From the NCBI RefSeq assembly GCF_020515695.1, contig NZ_JAIWJA010000004.1, forward strand, positions 1-64,000: 64,000 nucleotides of DNA, read 5' to 3'. The position numbers and the translations under genes were made by a program. Below the pieces are notes generated by a model. The model was not told where the DNA came from. It did not search any database and saw nothing but the letters and a program-made list of their open reading frames with translations. The stretch's first letter is position 1, and every line of letters starts with the position of its first letter. This DNA comes from Pseudomonas sp. MWU16-30317 (GTDB lineage Bacteria; Pseudomonadota; Gammaproteobacteria; Pseudomonadales; Pseudomonadaceae). This document shows, in pieces, positions 28,204 to 36,436 of this stretch.

Positions 28204-29154
28204 TCAGCTCATCGGTTTGCGCATCTGCACCGTGACCCAATAGCGGGTGCGCGATTGCACCTCGATAGGCAGGCTGGCGCTGAGCAGACGCAGGATGCGA
28301 TCGGTATCGTCCAGCCGGAAGATGCCGGTGACCCGCAGCGCCGCGACAGGCGGTGACCAGCGTAGTACGCCGGGACGATAGCGGTTCAGTTCCTCAAGGA
28401 AATCCCCGAGTGGCTGGTCCATGGCTGTCAGCACGCCGTCGCGCCAGCCCAGTTGCAGGCCATCGAAGGCGCTCAGCGGGCCGACGCCCTGAGGCAGCAG
28501 GCGCACTTGCTCACCGGCCTGGAGCAGCATCGATGCGCCGTGCAAGGGCATTAATTGCGCGCTGCCGCGCACCACCGCGACCTCGCAGCCGTGCGCCAGC
28601 TGGCGCACGCAGATATCACCCTGACCGACCCGCACCTGACCGGCCGAGGTGAGCACGGTGTTGGTCTGCGGGCCCGGGACGCTGAGCGCTACTTCGCCTT
28701 CAAGGAGGCGGATCGAGCGCGCCGCGAGGTCGAGATCGACCGCCGTGGCAGTGTTGAGCTGCAGGCTGGCGCCATCGAGCAAGGCAATGGAGCGCCGCTC
28801 GCCGGTGGCGGTGCGCACATCGGCAGTCCAGCTGTCCCACGGCATCTGCCGCGCTACCAGCCAGGCGCTGGGCACCACAGCGGCCACCGCCAAAGTGCGC
28901 TTGAGCAGTTGGCGGCGGTCGAGCGCCGGCCGATCGAGGCTGGCCAACGCCAGGGCCGGCGGCAATCCGGCGAAGCGCTCGCGCAATTGCTGGGCTTTTT
29001 GCCAGGCGTGTTCGTGGCGGGTGTCGCTGTCACGCCAATGCTGCAACCGCGCGTGATCGCCCGCATTGGCCCCACCCGATTCCAGCAATGCCAGCCACTG
29101 CGCTGCGGCGCGGGCCACCTGGCGTGCCTCGGTGCTGGGCGCGAGGCTACTCAC
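28204..29154 (-). CDS. FecR-family anti-sigma/sensor protein
   Basis: A 316-residue inner-membrane regulator. The N-terminal DUF4880 domain (about 8-55, with AAQWLALLESG and HARLQHWR) binds its sigma factor. A single membrane segment spans about 86-101, and a periplasmic FecR domain follows (about 112-205, with RSIALLDGASLQLNTAT). The C-terminus is a secretin/TonB-short domain-like region that would contact a TonB-dependent receptor. The ATG overlaps the sigma gene stop by four bases. Normally a receptor gene follows; here the next gene is the CoA-transferase A, so the partner receptor must be elsewhere or missing. Confidence 0.88.
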   Translation of the reverse strand: MSSLAPSTEARQVARAAAQWLALLESGGANAGDHARLQHWRDSDTRHEHAWQKAQQLRERFAGLPPALALASLDRPALDRRQLLKRTLAVAAVVPSAWLVARQMPWDSWTADVRTATGERRSIALLDGASLQLNTATAVDLDLAARSIRLLEGEVALSVPGPQTNTVLTSAGQVRVGQGDICVRQLAHGCEVAVVRGSAQLMPLHGASMLLQAGEQVRLLPQGVGPLSAFDGLQLGWRDGVLTAMDQPLGDFLEELNRYRPGVLRWSPPVAALRVTGIFRLDDTDRILRLLSASLPIEVQSRTRYWVTVQMRKPMS

Positions 29155-29648
29155 AGCTCGGCCATCAGGCAGTGCTCATAGGCCTGCGCCATGTAGCGTT
29201 TGATGGTGCGCTCACTGACTCGCAGTCGCGCGGCGATGTCGCGGTAACTGAGGCCCTCGAGCTGCGCCAGCAGAAACGCCCGGCGGACGGCGCCAGGCAG
29301 ACCGTCGAGCAAGGCATCCAGGGCTTGCAGCGCTTCGAGCAGGAGCCAGCGCTGCTCCGGCGACGGCGCACAGGTCTCAGGCAGCAAGGCCAAGGCATCC
29401 AGATAGGCCCGCTCGAGGCTGCGCCGTTGGTAGAAGTTGATCAGCAGACGTTTGCCCAGCGTCAGCAGATAGGCGCGTGGCTCGCGCAGTTCGTGGAGCG
29501 GCTGGTCGCTGGCGTGCAGGCGCAGGAACGTATCGTGGCTGAGGTCGGCGGCATCCCAGCGGTTGTCGAGCCGGCGCCGCAGCCAGCCTTCGAGCCAGCT
29601 GTGGTGGTCGCGGTACAAAATAGCGAGGGCGGCAGCTGAGTGGCTCAT
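29151..29648 (-). CDS. FecI-type ECF sigma factor
   Basis: A 165-residue extracytoplasmic-function sigma factor of the iron-uptake type. Region 2 (LAILYRDHHSWLEGWLRRRL ... AADLSHDTFLRL) and region 4 (AFLLAQLEGLSYRDIAARLRVSERTIKRY) are clear. I prefer the ATG at 29648 (MSHSAAAL) because the homologous FecI proteins begin there; an in-frame start at 29708 would overlap the putative Fur site. It is co-transcribed with fecR, overlapping it by four bases. Confidence 0.88.
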   Translation of the reverse strand: MSHSAAALAILYRDHHSWLEGWLRRRLDNRWDAADLSHDTFLRLHASDQPLHELREPRAYLLTLGKRLLINFYQRRSLERAYLDALALLPETCAPSPEQRWLLLEALQALDALLDGLPGAVRRAFLLAQLEGLSYRDIAARLRVSERTIKRYMAQAYEHCLMAEL

Positions 29649-29672
29649 GGAGGGGACGCGCACCAATCGAAT

Positions 29673-29691
29673 ATGAATGAGAAACATTCTA
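29673..29691. promoter_or_regulatory. Possible Fur box upstream of the FecI-type gene
   Basis: The 19 bases read ATGAATGAGAAACATTCTA and match 12 of 19 positions of the Fur consensus, including the AATGA..AA.CATT core. The position 25-43 bases before the chosen sigma start fits iron repression. The match is moderate. Confidence 0.45.
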
Positions 29692-29853
29692 ATTAATGAT
29701 ACGTCCACAGGCTATAGCGATCTTCGCCAGTTGCGTAGTCGCCTTATTGCGGCGCGCATGACCGACGAAAACAGCCATTAACCTGCGCATCCCCGTTCAA
29801 GTGCACCGGCGCGATGCGTTCGGAGCACTACTGCGACCCCTCGCGCGCTGCAC

Positions 29854-30618
29854 TTAACGCGTCGCCACGATAAACAACCGCGGGAACGGCAACAGTACCG
29901 TACCGTCCGGCAGCGCTGGATACGCGGCTTGGATCTGCGTCAGGTAGGCCTCGAGAAAAGCTACCTGCTCGCCCTCCTCCAGCCTTTGCAGATAAGGGCG
30001 CAACGCCGATCCCGTGAACCAATCCACCACGGCCTGATGGCCGCCGGCCAAGGGGTGCAGGTAGGTCGTGCGCCAGACGTCGACGCTGCTGCAATGGCTG
30101 GCCAGCAGTTGGTAGTAATAGCTGGGCGCATGGCGATCGGGGTGTTTGACGCTGCCGATCTTGCTAGCCCATGGCCCTTCGGCGGCCACTTGCCGCGCCA
30201 GGCGATGGGAGGGTTCTTCGAGGTTGTCCGGAGTCTGCACCGCGAGAGTGCCGCCTGGCGCCAACTGCTCCACCAGCCGAGGATAAAGCGTGGCGTGGTC
30301 GGGTAGCCATTGCAGCGAGGCGTTGGCGAGAATCACATCGACTGGCTCGTGCGCCGTCCAATCGGCAATGTCCGCCAGCTCGAACGTCAGCGCCGGCAAG
30401 CGCTTGCGCGCATCGCCGAGCATGTCGGCGGAGCTGTCCAGGCCACTGACCTGCGCGCCGGGGAAACGCTGGGCCAGCACCTCGGTCGAATTGCCGGGGC
30501 CGCAGCCCAGGTCTACCGCCTGGCGCACGTGCTGGGTGGCAATGGCTGCGACCAGATCGCGGACCGGGCGCGTGCGTTGCTGTTCGAACATCGTATATTG
30601 CTTGGCAGACCAGCTCAT
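29854..30618 (-). CDS. tam: Trans-aconitate 2-methyltransferase
   Basis: A 254-residue SAM-dependent methyltransferase that methylates trans-aconitate, an inhibitor of aconitase formed from the TCA intermediate. The SAM site DLGCGPGNST, the acidic SGLDSS, DIADW and the LQWLPDH motif typical of Tam are present, and the length matches E. coli Tam (252). The ATG at 30618 is preceded by AAGGA at a normal spacing. It is monocistronic and divergent from the rsb operon. Confidence 0.9.
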   Translation of the reverse strand: MSWSAKQYTMFEQQRTRPVRDLVAAIATQHVRQAVDLGCGPGNSTEVLAQRFPGAQVSGLDSSADMLGDARKRLPALTFELADIADWTAHEPVDVILANASLQWLPDHATLYPRLVEQLAPGGTLAVQTPDNLEEPSHRLARQVAAEGPWASKIGSVKHPDRHAPSYYYQLLASHCSSVDVWRTTYLHPLAGGHQAVVDWFTGSALRPYLQRLEEGEQVAFLEAYLTQIQAAYPALPDGTVLLPFPRLFIVATR

Positions 30619-30897
30619 GGGGTGTCCTTTTTATAGCGCCCCGGTGGGGCGGGTTCACGCATGCAGCGCAACAGAGTTGTAGCCGCGCCAGGTATCTGCT
30701 GGCGAGATTAGCATGCCTGCAGCGATGGATTTTATCGGCTGCCAACGGAACGATTTCTAGGCGCTATCCTCAATTGCCCAATAAGTGATCAGGCACCGTT
30801 TGGCAAATTGAAAAGTGCAAATCGACGGCACCGTCAATTTGCTTGATACTCCGCACCACGTTGCCCACCTCTATTCAGAAAGCCCAGGAGCTCACCC

Positions 30898-31749
30898 ATG
30901 GCTGCGCTGCACGCCCGTACAGTCGACACTTTCAAGAAACAGCAACCAGCGATTGCCAGCGTCTGGCTGACCGGTCTAGAAGCCGGTGGTGCGCTGCGCA
31001 ACGTCAAGGAAGAAGAGGTCAAGCAGCAGACCCGGGATTTCCTCCACGCCCTGGTCAGCGGCCTGGAGCATGGTGAGTCTCTGAACGTAGCCAGCAGCAA
31101 CTGGGACGAGGCCCGTTCGTTCCTCGAGAAGCTTTCCAATAGCCGTGCACTGCTGGGCCATGATTCCCACCAGACCGCCAACTTCATCTTCGCGCTCAAG
31201 GGCCCGCTGTTCGAAGCGCTGCAACGTGAATACGAAGCCGACCCTGCGTCCCTGGCCAGCCAACTGCTGCAAGTTTCCGATCTGCTGGACGCGCTGGGCC
31301 TGCACACTATCCGCACCTTCCAGAAATCCCGCGAAGCGGTAATCAAGCGTCAGCAGGAAGAACTGCTCGAGCTCTCCACCCCGGTGGTCAAGCTCTGGGA
31401 CGGCGTGTTGGCGCTGCCGATGATCGGCACGCTCGACTCGCAGCGTACCCAAGTGGTGATGGAATCCCTGCTGCAGCGCATCGTCGATACCGGCTCGGAA
31501 ATCGCCATCATCGACATCACTGGCGTGCCGACCGTCGACACCCTAGTGGCCCAGCACCTGCTCAAGACCGTCACCGCCATTCGCCTGATGGGCGCCGACT
31601 GCATCATCAGCGGCGTGCGCCCTCAGATCGCCCAGACCATCGTGCACCTGGGCCTCGACCTGCAAGGCGTCGTCACCAAGGCCAACCTCGCTGACGCCCT
31701 GGCGCTTGCCCTGCGCCGCCTGGGCGTGACCGTCAGCAAGGCGGTCTGA
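30898..31749 (+). CDS. RsbR-like stressosome scaffold (sensor + STAS)
   Basis: A 283-residue protein starting at an ATG with AGGAG seven bases upstream. The N-terminal half (about 1-150) is helical and resembles the RsbRD sensor domain; no haem-ligand pattern was identified. The C-terminal half is a STAS domain with IDITGVPTVDT and SGVRPQIAQT, whose threonines (T212/T215 and T247) correspond to the phosphorylated sites of Bacillus RsbR. It would form a stressosome with RsbS and release RsbT on stress. It is first gene of a tightly packed operon. Confidence 0.9.
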   Translation: MAALHARTVDTFKKQQPAIASVWLTGLEAGGALRNVKEEEVKQQTRDFLHALVSGLEHGESLNVASSNWDEARSFLEKLSNSRALLGHDSHQTANFIFALKGPLFEALQREYEADPASLASQLLQVSDLLDALGLHTIRTFQKSREAVIKRQQEELLELSTPVVKLWDGVLALPMIGTLDSQRTQVVMESLLQRIVDTGSEIAIIDITGVPTVDTLVAQHLLKTVTAIRLMGADCIISGVRPQIAQTIVHLGLDLQGVVTKANLADALALALRRLGVTVSKAV

Positions 31750-31753
31750 GCCC

Positions 31754-32116
31754 ATGGACCGCATCCCGATTCTACAAATGGGGGCTTACCTGCTGGTGAC
31801 CATCCAGGTCGACATGCATGACCAGCTGGCGCTGACACTGCAGGACGATCTGTCCGAGCGCATCAGCAAGACCTCGGCCCGTGGTGTGCTGATCGATATC
31901 TCGGCGCTGGACATGGTCGACTCGTTCATTGGCCGCATGATCGGCACCATCTCTGGCTTGTCACGGATCATGGACGCCGAGACCGTGCTGGTGGGCATGC
32001 AGCCGGCGGTGGCCATCACGCTGGTGGAGCTGGGCATGACGCTGCCCGGCGTGAGCACGGCGCTCAACGTCGAGCGCGGCATGCGCTTGCTGCAAGAACG
32101 CGTGGCGCAATCATGA
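31754..32116 (+). CDS. RsbS-like STAS stressosome protein
   Basis: A 120-residue single STAS domain. The motif LIDISALDMVDSFIGRM places Ser57 at the position of the serine phosphorylated by RsbT in Bacillus RsbS. It lies four bases after RsbR and its stop overlaps the RsbT start in ATGA, so the three core proteins are made together. It has no sensor domain and would be the stoichiometric partner of RsbR in the complex. Confidence 0.92.
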   Translation: MDRIPILQMGAYLLVTIQVDMHDQLALTLQDDLSERISKTSARGVLIDISALDMVDSFIGRMIGTISGLSRIMDAETVLVGMQPAVAITLVELGMTLPGVSTALNVERGMRLLQERVAQS

Positions 32117-32517
32117 ATGTACGCAGCAGCGGCACCCAGCCCGTGCGCATCGAGCAGGACGTGGTGCTGGCCCGCCAGAGCGCGCGCAAGCTGGCAACGG
32201 AATGCGGCATGCGCTTGATCGACCTGACCAAGCTGGTGACAGCGGTCAGTGAGCTGGCCCGGAACACCGTGGTCTACGGCGGCGGTGGCGACATGGACTG
32301 GCAGATCCTCGAGGACGGCCCGCGCGTCGGCCTGCGCCTGACGTTTCGCGACGAAGGCCCTGGCATCCCCGACATCAAGCTGGCGCTGACCGATGGCTGG
32401 ACCTCCGGCGGTGGTCTGGGCCTGGGCCTGACCGGTGCGCGCCGGCTGGTCGAAGACTTCGAGCTGGACACCGCTCCCGGCAAAGGTACCCGTGTGACGA
32501 TCGCCCGATGGACTTGA
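32113..32517 (+). CDS. RsbT-like serine kinase
   Basis: A 134-residue GHKL-type ATPase/kinase. Motifs are SELARNTVVYGGGG (N box), DEGPGI (G1) and the glycine-rich GGGLGLGLTGARRLV. RsbT is held by the RsbR-RsbS complex, phosphorylates RsbS and RsbR on stress, and leaves to activate a partner. The classic partner RsbU is absent here. The ATG overlaps the RsbS stop by four bases and the next gene overlaps its end by ten. Confidence 0.92.
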   Translation: MNVRSSGTQPVRIEQDVVLARQSARKLATECGMRLIDLTKLVTAVSELARNTVVYGGGGDMDWQILEDGPRVGLRLTFRDEGPGIPDIKLALTDGWTSGGGLGLGLTGARRLVEDFELDTAPGKGTRVTIARWT

Positions 32518-33518
32518 CCCTTTACAGCGCGCTGACCCAGGTCGTGGCCCTGGAAGATGAGACCCAGGTCGGCGAAGCCCGCCGTACCGCGCAAAAGCTC
32601 GCCGAGCTCGCCGGCTTCGACACCCATGATTGTGGGCGTGTGGCGCTGGTCGCCACGGAGCTGGCCAGCAATACCCTCAAACACGCGGGCCACGGCCACC
32701 TTCACCTGCGCGCGCTGCCTGCGCTGGCAGGGATCGAGCTGATCGCCGTGGATCGCGGCCCGGGTTTCGACCTGCATGACTGCCTGCCCGACGGTGTTTC
32801 CACCCGCGGCACCCAAGGCATCGGCCTGGGGGCGCTGCTACGCCAATCCGAGGTGTTCGACGTTTATGCCGATGCCCGTGGCTCGGTGGTGCTGGTGCGT
32901 CTGTTCGCCAAGCGCGAACGCGGCAGCGACTGGCCGGTAGGCATCAGTCAACATTCGCTGCACGACGATCCGGCCTGCGGTGACGCCTGGCAGATCTGCC
33001 GCCACGGTTCGCTGCTCAGCGCGCTGGTGGTCGATGGCTTGGGCCACGGCCCGGAAGCCGAGTTGGCCGCGCAGGCCGGTTGCAAGGCCTTCACGCGCGC
33101 CCCTCACGGCAACCCGGCGCTGCTGTTCGACGACATGCACCAGGCCATGAACGGCACCCGCGGTGGCGCTGTGGCGGTGGCCCAGTTCGATGCGCATGAC
33201 GGCAAGCTGCGCTTCACCGGCATCGGCAATATCGGCGCCTGCCTGGTCTCGCCTGACAAGAGCCGCGGCATGGCATCGCATCCGGGCATCGTTGGCGCGC
33301 AGTTTCGGCGTGCGCAAACTTTCGACTTTCCGCACGCGGCGGGCCAACTGCTGATCCTGTTCAGCGACGGTCTGCAATCGCGCTGGAATCTGTTGGACTA
33401 TCCCGGCCTGGTGCACCGTCACCCGGCCGTCATCGCCACCGTCCTGCACCGCGACTTCTGTCGGGGACGCGACGACGTGACGGTCTTGGTTATCGCGCTG
33501 GAGGCACCCGATGTCTGA
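32508..33518 (+). CDS. Fused GHKL ATPase and RsbX/SpoIIE-type phosphatase
   Basis: A 336-residue protein with two parts. Residues about 1-140 form an anti-sigma-factor-like ATPase domain (VATELASNTLKHAGHG, DRGPGF, GTQGIGLGALLRQSE). Residues about 145-336 form a PP2C-type phosphatase of the RsbX/SpoIIE kind, with VVDGLGHGPEA, GGAVAVAQFD, GIGNIGACL, FSDGLQSRW and RGRDDVTVLVI carrying the metal-binding aspartates. In Bacillus RsbX resets the stressosome by removing phosphate from RsbR and RsbS; here it is joined to a kinase-like domain. It overlaps RsbT by ten bases and the next kinase by eight. Confidence 0.88.
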   Translation: MDLTLYSALTQVVALEDETQVGEARRTAQKLAELAGFDTHDCGRVALVATELASNTLKHAGHGHLHLRALPALAGIELIAVDRGPGFDLHDCLPDGVSTRGTQGIGLGALLRQSEVFDVYADARGSVVLVRLFAKRERGSDWPVGISQHSLHDDPACGDAWQICRHGSLLSALVVDGLGHGPEAELAAQAGCKAFTRAPHGNPALLFDDMHQAMNGTRGGAVAVAQFDAHDGKLRFTGIGNIGACLVSPDKSRGMASHPGIVGAQFRRAQTFDFPHAAGQLLILFSDGLQSRWNLLDYPGLVHRHPAVIATVLHRDFCRGRDDVTVLVIALEAPDV

Positions 33519-34386
33519 CACTCCCGAACTCGATCCAGTCGCCAGTGCCGCCCTCATCAAGCGCTTGCAGGCAGAGGCCGAGGCCCTTCGCGCCGAGCTC
33601 GACGAAACCAACCAGGGCGTGCTGGCGCTGTATGCCGAGCTCGACAACCAGGCCGAAGAACTGCGCCAGGCGTCGGACCTCAAGAGCCGCTTTCTGTCGT
33701 ACATGAGCCACGAGTTTCGTACCCCACTGGGGTCGATCCTCAGCATCACCAGCCTGCTCGCCGATGAGCTGGACGGCCCGCTGGGCCCCGAGCAGCACAA
33801 GCAGGTAGGCTTTATCAGCACCTCGGCGCGCGAGCTCAGCGACATGGTCGACGACCTGCTCGATCTGGCCAAGATCGAGGCCGGGCGCATCTCCATTTCG
33901 CCGGCCTGGTTCGACATGCTCGACCTGTTCGCCGCCCTGCGCGGGATGTTCCGGCCTATCGTCGATGCCGGCGCGGTGGACCTGATCTTCGAAGAGCCCG
34001 TGGGCCTGCCACGGCTCTACACCGACGACAAGAAGGTGGCGCAGATCCTGCGCAATTTCATTTCCAACTCGCTGAAGTTCACCCAGGCCGGCGAGGTGCG
34101 CGTGTCGGCGCGCCTGGAGAACGACCGGGAGATCCGCTTCGCGGTCAGCGACACCGGTATCGGCATCCCCGGTGAATTGCACAACACCCTCTTCGAGGAT
34201 TTCTCCCAGATCGATTCGCCGCTGCAAAAGCGCCTGCGCGGCACCGGCCTGGGGCTGTCGCTGTGCAAGCGCTTCGCGATGTTGCTGGGCGGCCGCGTGG
34301 GCGTCGAAAGCACCCCTGGCGTGGGGTCGGTGTTCTATGTAGTGATTCCCTTGGCGCTTGCTCTGGAGCCTGACCATGATGCGTGA
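33511..34386 (+). CDS. Soluble sensor histidine kinase
   Basis: A 291-residue kinase with no membrane segment. A coiled coil of about 45 residues (ALIKRLQAEAEALRAELDET) leads to the HisKA domain, where the phospho-acceptor His67 lies in SYMSHEFRTPLGSI. The catalytic domain follows (FISNSLKFTQ, DTGIGIP, GTGLGLSLCKRFA). Input is probably by protein contact with the stressosome proteins encoded upstream. It overlaps the preceding gene by eight bases and the following one by eleven. Confidence 0.9.
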   Translation: MSDTPELDPVASAALIKRLQAEAEALRAELDETNQGVLALYAELDNQAEELRQASDLKSRFLSYMSHEFRTPLGSILSITSLLADELDGPLGPEQHKQVGFISTSARELSDMVDDLLDLAKIEAGRISISPAWFDMLDLFAALRGMFRPIVDAGAVDLIFEEPVGLPRLYTDDKKVAQILRNFISNSLKFTQAGEVRVSARLENDREIRFAVSDTGIGIPGELHNTLFEDFSQIDSPLQKRLRGTGLGLSLCKRFAMLLGGRVGVESTPGVGSVFYVVIPLALALEPDHDA

Positions 34387-36316
34387 CACCCGTGTCCTCA
34401 TCGTCGACGATAACGCGGCCACCCGTTATGCCCTGCGCCGCCGTCTCGAACGCCATGGCATCCAGATCCTCGAAGCCGGCACCGGGCTCGATGGCCTGCA
34501 GCTGATCGCCGTCGAGGCGCTCGATGCGCTGATCCTCGACGTCAACCTGCCGGACATGAGCGGTTTCGATATCGTGCGCCAGTTGCGTGCGGCACCGGCC
34601 ACTGCGCTGCTGCCGATCATTCACGTGTCGGCGGCATCGATCCAGAGCGGCGACATCATCACCGGCCTTGAGGCGGGCGCCGATGCCTATCTGATCCACC
34701 CGGTCGATCCGGATGTGCTGATGGCCACGCTCAAGACCCTGTTGCGGGTGCGCGATACCGAGTCGGCACTGCGCGACAGCGAGGCACGCTTTCGCGAGAT
34801 TTTCGTCAACATCGCGGCGCCCATCGCCGTCATCGATGAAGACTTGCAGGTGATCGAATGCAACTACGCCTTCAGCCAGCTGTTTCAGGATGACCTCAAG
34901 TCCATTCGCCTGCGCGAGCGCTTTGCGGCCCATCAGGACGCGGTGATCGACGACCTGTGCCTGCGCCTGCAAAGCAACGAACGCTGGCGTGGCAACCTGG
35001 CTGTGCAGGTCGATGGTCAGATGCGCGAAACCGAATGGCAGGTATCGCCCTATCGCACGCCTGGGCACAGCCTGGTGTTTATCGAAGACGTCACCGAGCA
35101 TCGGCAACGCGAACGCCAGCAGCGCAAGCAACTGGCCACGGCCAACACCCTGCTGGCCGTGGAAGTGGCCGAGCGCGTGCGCACTGAAGCGCAGTTGTTG
35201 CAGGTGCAAAAGATGGACGCTCTGGGCAAGCTCACCGGCGGCATCGCTCATGACTTCAACAACCTGCTGACCGGCATCATCACCGGCCTTGAACTGATCA
35301 AGAAGCGCGTCGAAGCCTCCCGGACCGATTCGGTGCTGCGCTACGCCGACGCCGCCTTGAGTTCCGCCACCAGCGCTGCCGCCCTCACCCATCGCATGCT
35401 CGCCTTCGCCCGCCAGCAGCCGCTGGACACCCGGCCGATCGATATCAACGAGCACGTGCACTCGCTCGAAGACCTGCTGCAGCGGACCATCGGTGAGCGC
35501 ATCATCTTGACCCTGGACCTCACCGGTATCGCCGCCATCGCCATGATCGATCCTATCCAGTTCGAGAGCGCGGTCCTCAACCTGGTGATCAACGCCCGTG
35601 ACGCGCTGCCCGACGGCGGCACCATCAAGCTGTCGACCTATGCCGCTCATTCCCGGGGCGACAGTCGCCTGGCCGATGGCGACTATGTGGTGCTGTCGGT
35701 ACGCGACGATGGCGTGGGTATCGACCACACCGTGATCGACAAGGTCTTCGATCCGTTCTTCACCACCAAACCAGTGGGCAAAGGCACCGGGCTGGGGCTG
35801 TCGACCATCTACGGCTTTGCGCGGCAGTCGGGCGGTGATGTGCATATTCGCAGCCTGCTCGGCCATGGCACTGAGGTGACGCTGTTTCTCCCGGCCGGTC
35901 AGGCGGTCGAAGCCCCGGTAGCGGAGCTGATCGAGCAGCCGCACCGTGGCGCCGGCGAACACGTACTGGTGGTCGAGGACATGGCCTCGGTCCGCATGTT
36001 CGTGCATGACGTGCTGGTGGATGCGGGGTATCGCTGCACCCTGACGGAAGACGCCGATCAGGCGTTGACGCTGCTGGCGGCGGATGGCTCGGTGGATATC
36101 GTGCTGACCGACGTTGGCCTGCCGCAGATGAATGGCCGCGAACTGGCCGACAGCGTGCGCCAGCGACATCCACAGCTGCCGATCCTGTTCATGACCGGCT
36201 ATGCAGAGAATGCGCTGGATTTGCAGACGTTTCTTGAAGAGCGGATGGACATGGTGATCAAGCCGTTTCGGATTGCTGACTTGCTGGGGCGGTTGCGGAC
36301 ATTGTTAGCGCCTTGA
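34376..36316 (+). CDS. Hybrid histidine kinase: REC-PAS-HisKA-HATPase-REC
   Basis: A 646-residue soluble hybrid kinase. A first receiver (about 5-120, phospho-acceptor in LILDVNLPDMSGFD) is followed by a PAS domain (about 135-245), then HisKA (GGIAHDFNNLLTGII), HATPase (NLVINARDALPDGG, DDGVGI, GTGLGLSTIYGFARQ) and a second receiver (about 530-646, DIVLTDVGLPQMNG, MVIKPF). In the first receiver the usual lysine is replaced (YLIHPVD has His), while the second keeps it. I chose the ATG at 34376; the adjacent ATG at 34379 is possible too. It is last in the operon and no DNA-binding domain is seen, so the output is unknown. Confidence 0.9.
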   Translation: MMRDTRVLIVDDNAATRYALRRRLERHGIQILEAGTGLDGLQLIAVEALDALILDVNLPDMSGFDIVRQLRAAPATALLPIIHVSAASIQSGDIITGLEAGADAYLIHPVDPDVLMATLKTLLRVRDTESALRDSEARFREIFVNIAAPIAVIDEDLQVIECNYAFSQLFQDDLKSIRLRERFAAHQDAVIDDLCLRLQSNERWRGNLAVQVDGQMRETEWQVSPYRTPGHSLVFIEDVTEHRQRERQQRKQLATANTLLAVEVAERVRTEAQLLQVQKMDALGKLTGGIAHDFNNLLTGIITGLELIKKRVEASRTDSVLRYADAALSSATSAAALTHRMLAFARQQPLDTRPIDINEHVHSLEDLLQRTIGERIILTLDLTGIAAIAMIDPIQFESAVLNLVINARDALPDGGTIKLSTYAAHSRGDSRLADGDYVVLSVRDDGVGIDHTVIDKVFDPFFTTKPVGKGTGLGLSTIYGFARQSGGDVHIRSLLGHGTEVTLFLPAGQAVEAPVAELIEQPHRGAGEHVLVVEDMASVRMFVHDVLVDAGYRCTLTEDADQALTLLAADGSVDIVLTDVGLPQMNGRELADSVRQRHPQLPILFMTGYAENALDLQTFLEERMDMVIKPFRIADLLGRLRTLLAP

Positions 36317-36336
36317 TCAGGCATTGATACATCCAG

Positions 36337-36410
36337 CAAGCCTTGCTCCCACTGCATTGGCAGCGCCTGAGTCGTACTCCTGTGGGAGCAAGGCTTGCCC
36401 GCGAAGAGGC
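36337..36410. repeat. REP-type inverted element (TGGGAGCAAGGCTTGC family)
   Basis: CAAGCCTTGCTCCCA at the left and TGGGAGCAAGGCTTGCCCGCGAAGAGGC at the right form an inverted pair between two convergent genes. A related element lies at 47701-47772. Confidence 0.8.
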
Positions 36411-36436
36411 CCTCAAGAACACCGCCTATCCCTGCG

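Noticed and set aside
34145..36169. Minus-strand frame of 674 codons opposite the hybrid kinase
   Set aside because: Antisense; the plus-strand protein has all receiver and kinase motifs.
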